From Clostridiales bacterium (GTDB lineage Bacteria > Bacillota > Clostridia > Lachnospirales > Lachnospiraceae): 5,560 nt of DNA. The notes under the pieces are model-generated. The model saw nothing but the letters and a program-made list of their open reading frames with translations, was not told where the DNA came from and did not search any database. The DNA is taken from contig JAJBVF010000475.1 in assembly GCA_020859965.1 (NCBI GenBank), positions 1 through 5,560 on the forward strand. Direction: 5' to 3'. Below, piece by piece: positions 5,002-5,560 of this stretch. The translations under genes and the position numbers were made by a program. Position 1 is the first letter of the stretch; each line of letters begins with the position of its first letter.

Positions 5002-5550
5002 ATGGGAAAAATTCGAAAAATAGAGAAATTAACGGCGAATCCTTATGTGAATCTGTATGATCTGAATGTGGAAAACAGCAAGGGGCATGCAGGAAAGTAT
5101 TATGTTTCTTCGCGCGCGAAGAACGTGGAAGATCTGGAACTTAGCTCAAAACAGCAGTCGCCGGACGGGGTGATCATCTATAGCCTGTATGGGGAAGCGC
5201 GGGATAAAGTAGTTTTGATTCGTCAGTATCGCTATGCGATCGATAATTATATTTATGAGTTCCCGGCAGGCCTGATCGAGCCGGGAGAAGATTACCACGC
5301 CGCTGCAGTGCGCGAGATGCGCGAGGAGACGGGGCTGATCCTGCATCCGATAGTGGTTGACACGATTTACGAAAAGCCTTATTATACAACAATCGGCATG
5401 ACGGACGAATGCTGCGCTACGGTATATGGCTATGCGGACGGGACGGTCAGTGCGGATATGCAGGAGACTTCCGAGGAGATCGAATTGTTTATGGCAGACC
5501 GGCATGATGAGCTCCGGATCCTTCGTGAAGAACCCGAGGCAATTGTCTGA
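5002..5550 (+). CDS. Nudix hydrolase, ADP-ribose pyrophosphatase type (C-terminus short)
   Basis: Cytosolic hydrolase of nucleoside diphosphate-linked molecules, probably ADP-ribose to AMP and ribose 5-phosphate. The Nudix box is complete: G90, E96, then REMREETGL at 104-112, fitting G-x5-E-x7-REUxEExGU. QYRYAIDNYIYEFPAGLIEPGE just before it is typical of the ADP-ribose group. The start at 5002 (MGKIRKIEKL) matches where relatives begin. Its ribosome site is weak (AGGTG, 4986-4990, 11 bases away). GTG at 4990, with AGGG five bases upstream, is an alternative. Reading further back to 4864 would start inside the ribU terminator and is unlikely. The product is 182 residues and ends ILREEPEAIV. 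Relatives usually continue 20-30 residues with a hydrophobic helix after ILREE, so a late frameshift or a natural truncation is possible. The window ends ten bases after the stop. Confidence 0.85.
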   Translation: MGKIRKIEKLTANPYVNLYDLNVENSKGHAGKYYVSSRAKNVEDLELSSKQQSPDGVIIYSLYGEARDKVVLIRQYRYAIDNYIYEFPAGLIEPGEDYHAAAVREMREETGLILHPIVVDTIYEKPYYTTIGMTDECCATVYGYADGTVSADMQETSEEIELFMADRHDELRILREEPEAIV

Positions 5551-5560
5551 TCCTATATAC

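Overview
The window looks like a chromosome segment of an anaerobic, spore-forming Firmicute, most likely a Lachnospiraceae-type clostridium. The basis is the genes themselves: a late sporulation sigma factor (sigma-K type), a fermentative D-lactate dehydrogenase with a clostridial-style Rex operator, an FMN-riboswitch-controlled riboflavin ECF transporter subunit, strong AGGAGG ribosome binding sites and sigma-A promoters with near-consensus -35/-10 boxes. No phage, transposase or CRISPR content is visible, so this reads mostly as ordinary core genome.

Layout, left to right. (1) Bases 2-454, + strand: the C-terminal half of a sigma-K-like factor, cut by the window edge. The first ~85 bases read as if the frame has been disturbed. 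(2) Bases 455-837: an intergenic region with a compact inverted-repeat element (485-550), then a sigma-A promoter (761-789) overlapped at its start point by an 18-base near-perfect Rex operator (795-812). (3) Bases 838-1830: D-lactate dehydrogenase (ldhA type), followed by a hairpin, an intrinsic terminator (1905-1945) and a multi-hairpin structured element (1948-2036). (4) Bases 2046-2279, - strand: a small single-domain XRE/Cro-CI regulator. (5) Bases 2537-3493, + strand, divergent from the regulator: a second, distantly related D-2-hydroxyacid dehydrogenase with its own promoter. (6) Bases 3596-4015: promoter, FMN riboswitch, intrinsic terminator, a GC-rich leader and a hairpin that covers part of the Shine-Dalgarno sequence. 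This leads into ribU (4023-4790), which ends in a strong terminator (4850-4897). (7) Bases 5002-5550: a Nudix hydrolase of the ADP-ribose pyrophosphatase type from its own extended -10 promoter. Its C-terminus looks short for the family.

How the genes relate. Most are single-gene transcription units with their own promoter. The connecting theme is redox and nucleotide cofactors. D-LDH reoxidises NADH and appears to sit under NADH/NAD+-sensing Rex control. The second dehydrogenase probably reduces a 2-keto acid with NAD(P)H. RibU imports riboflavin, the precursor of FMN and FAD, under FMN feedback. The Nudix enzyme cleaves ADP-ribose-like molecules. This is shared chemistry, not evidence of one operon or a new system. 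The points most worth a second look are the disturbed 5' part of the sigma-K gene (which begins to match at the same place where skin elements split sigK in Bacillus), the Rex site on ldhA, the structured intergenic elements, and a possible second, translational layer of control downstream of the riboswitch terminator.
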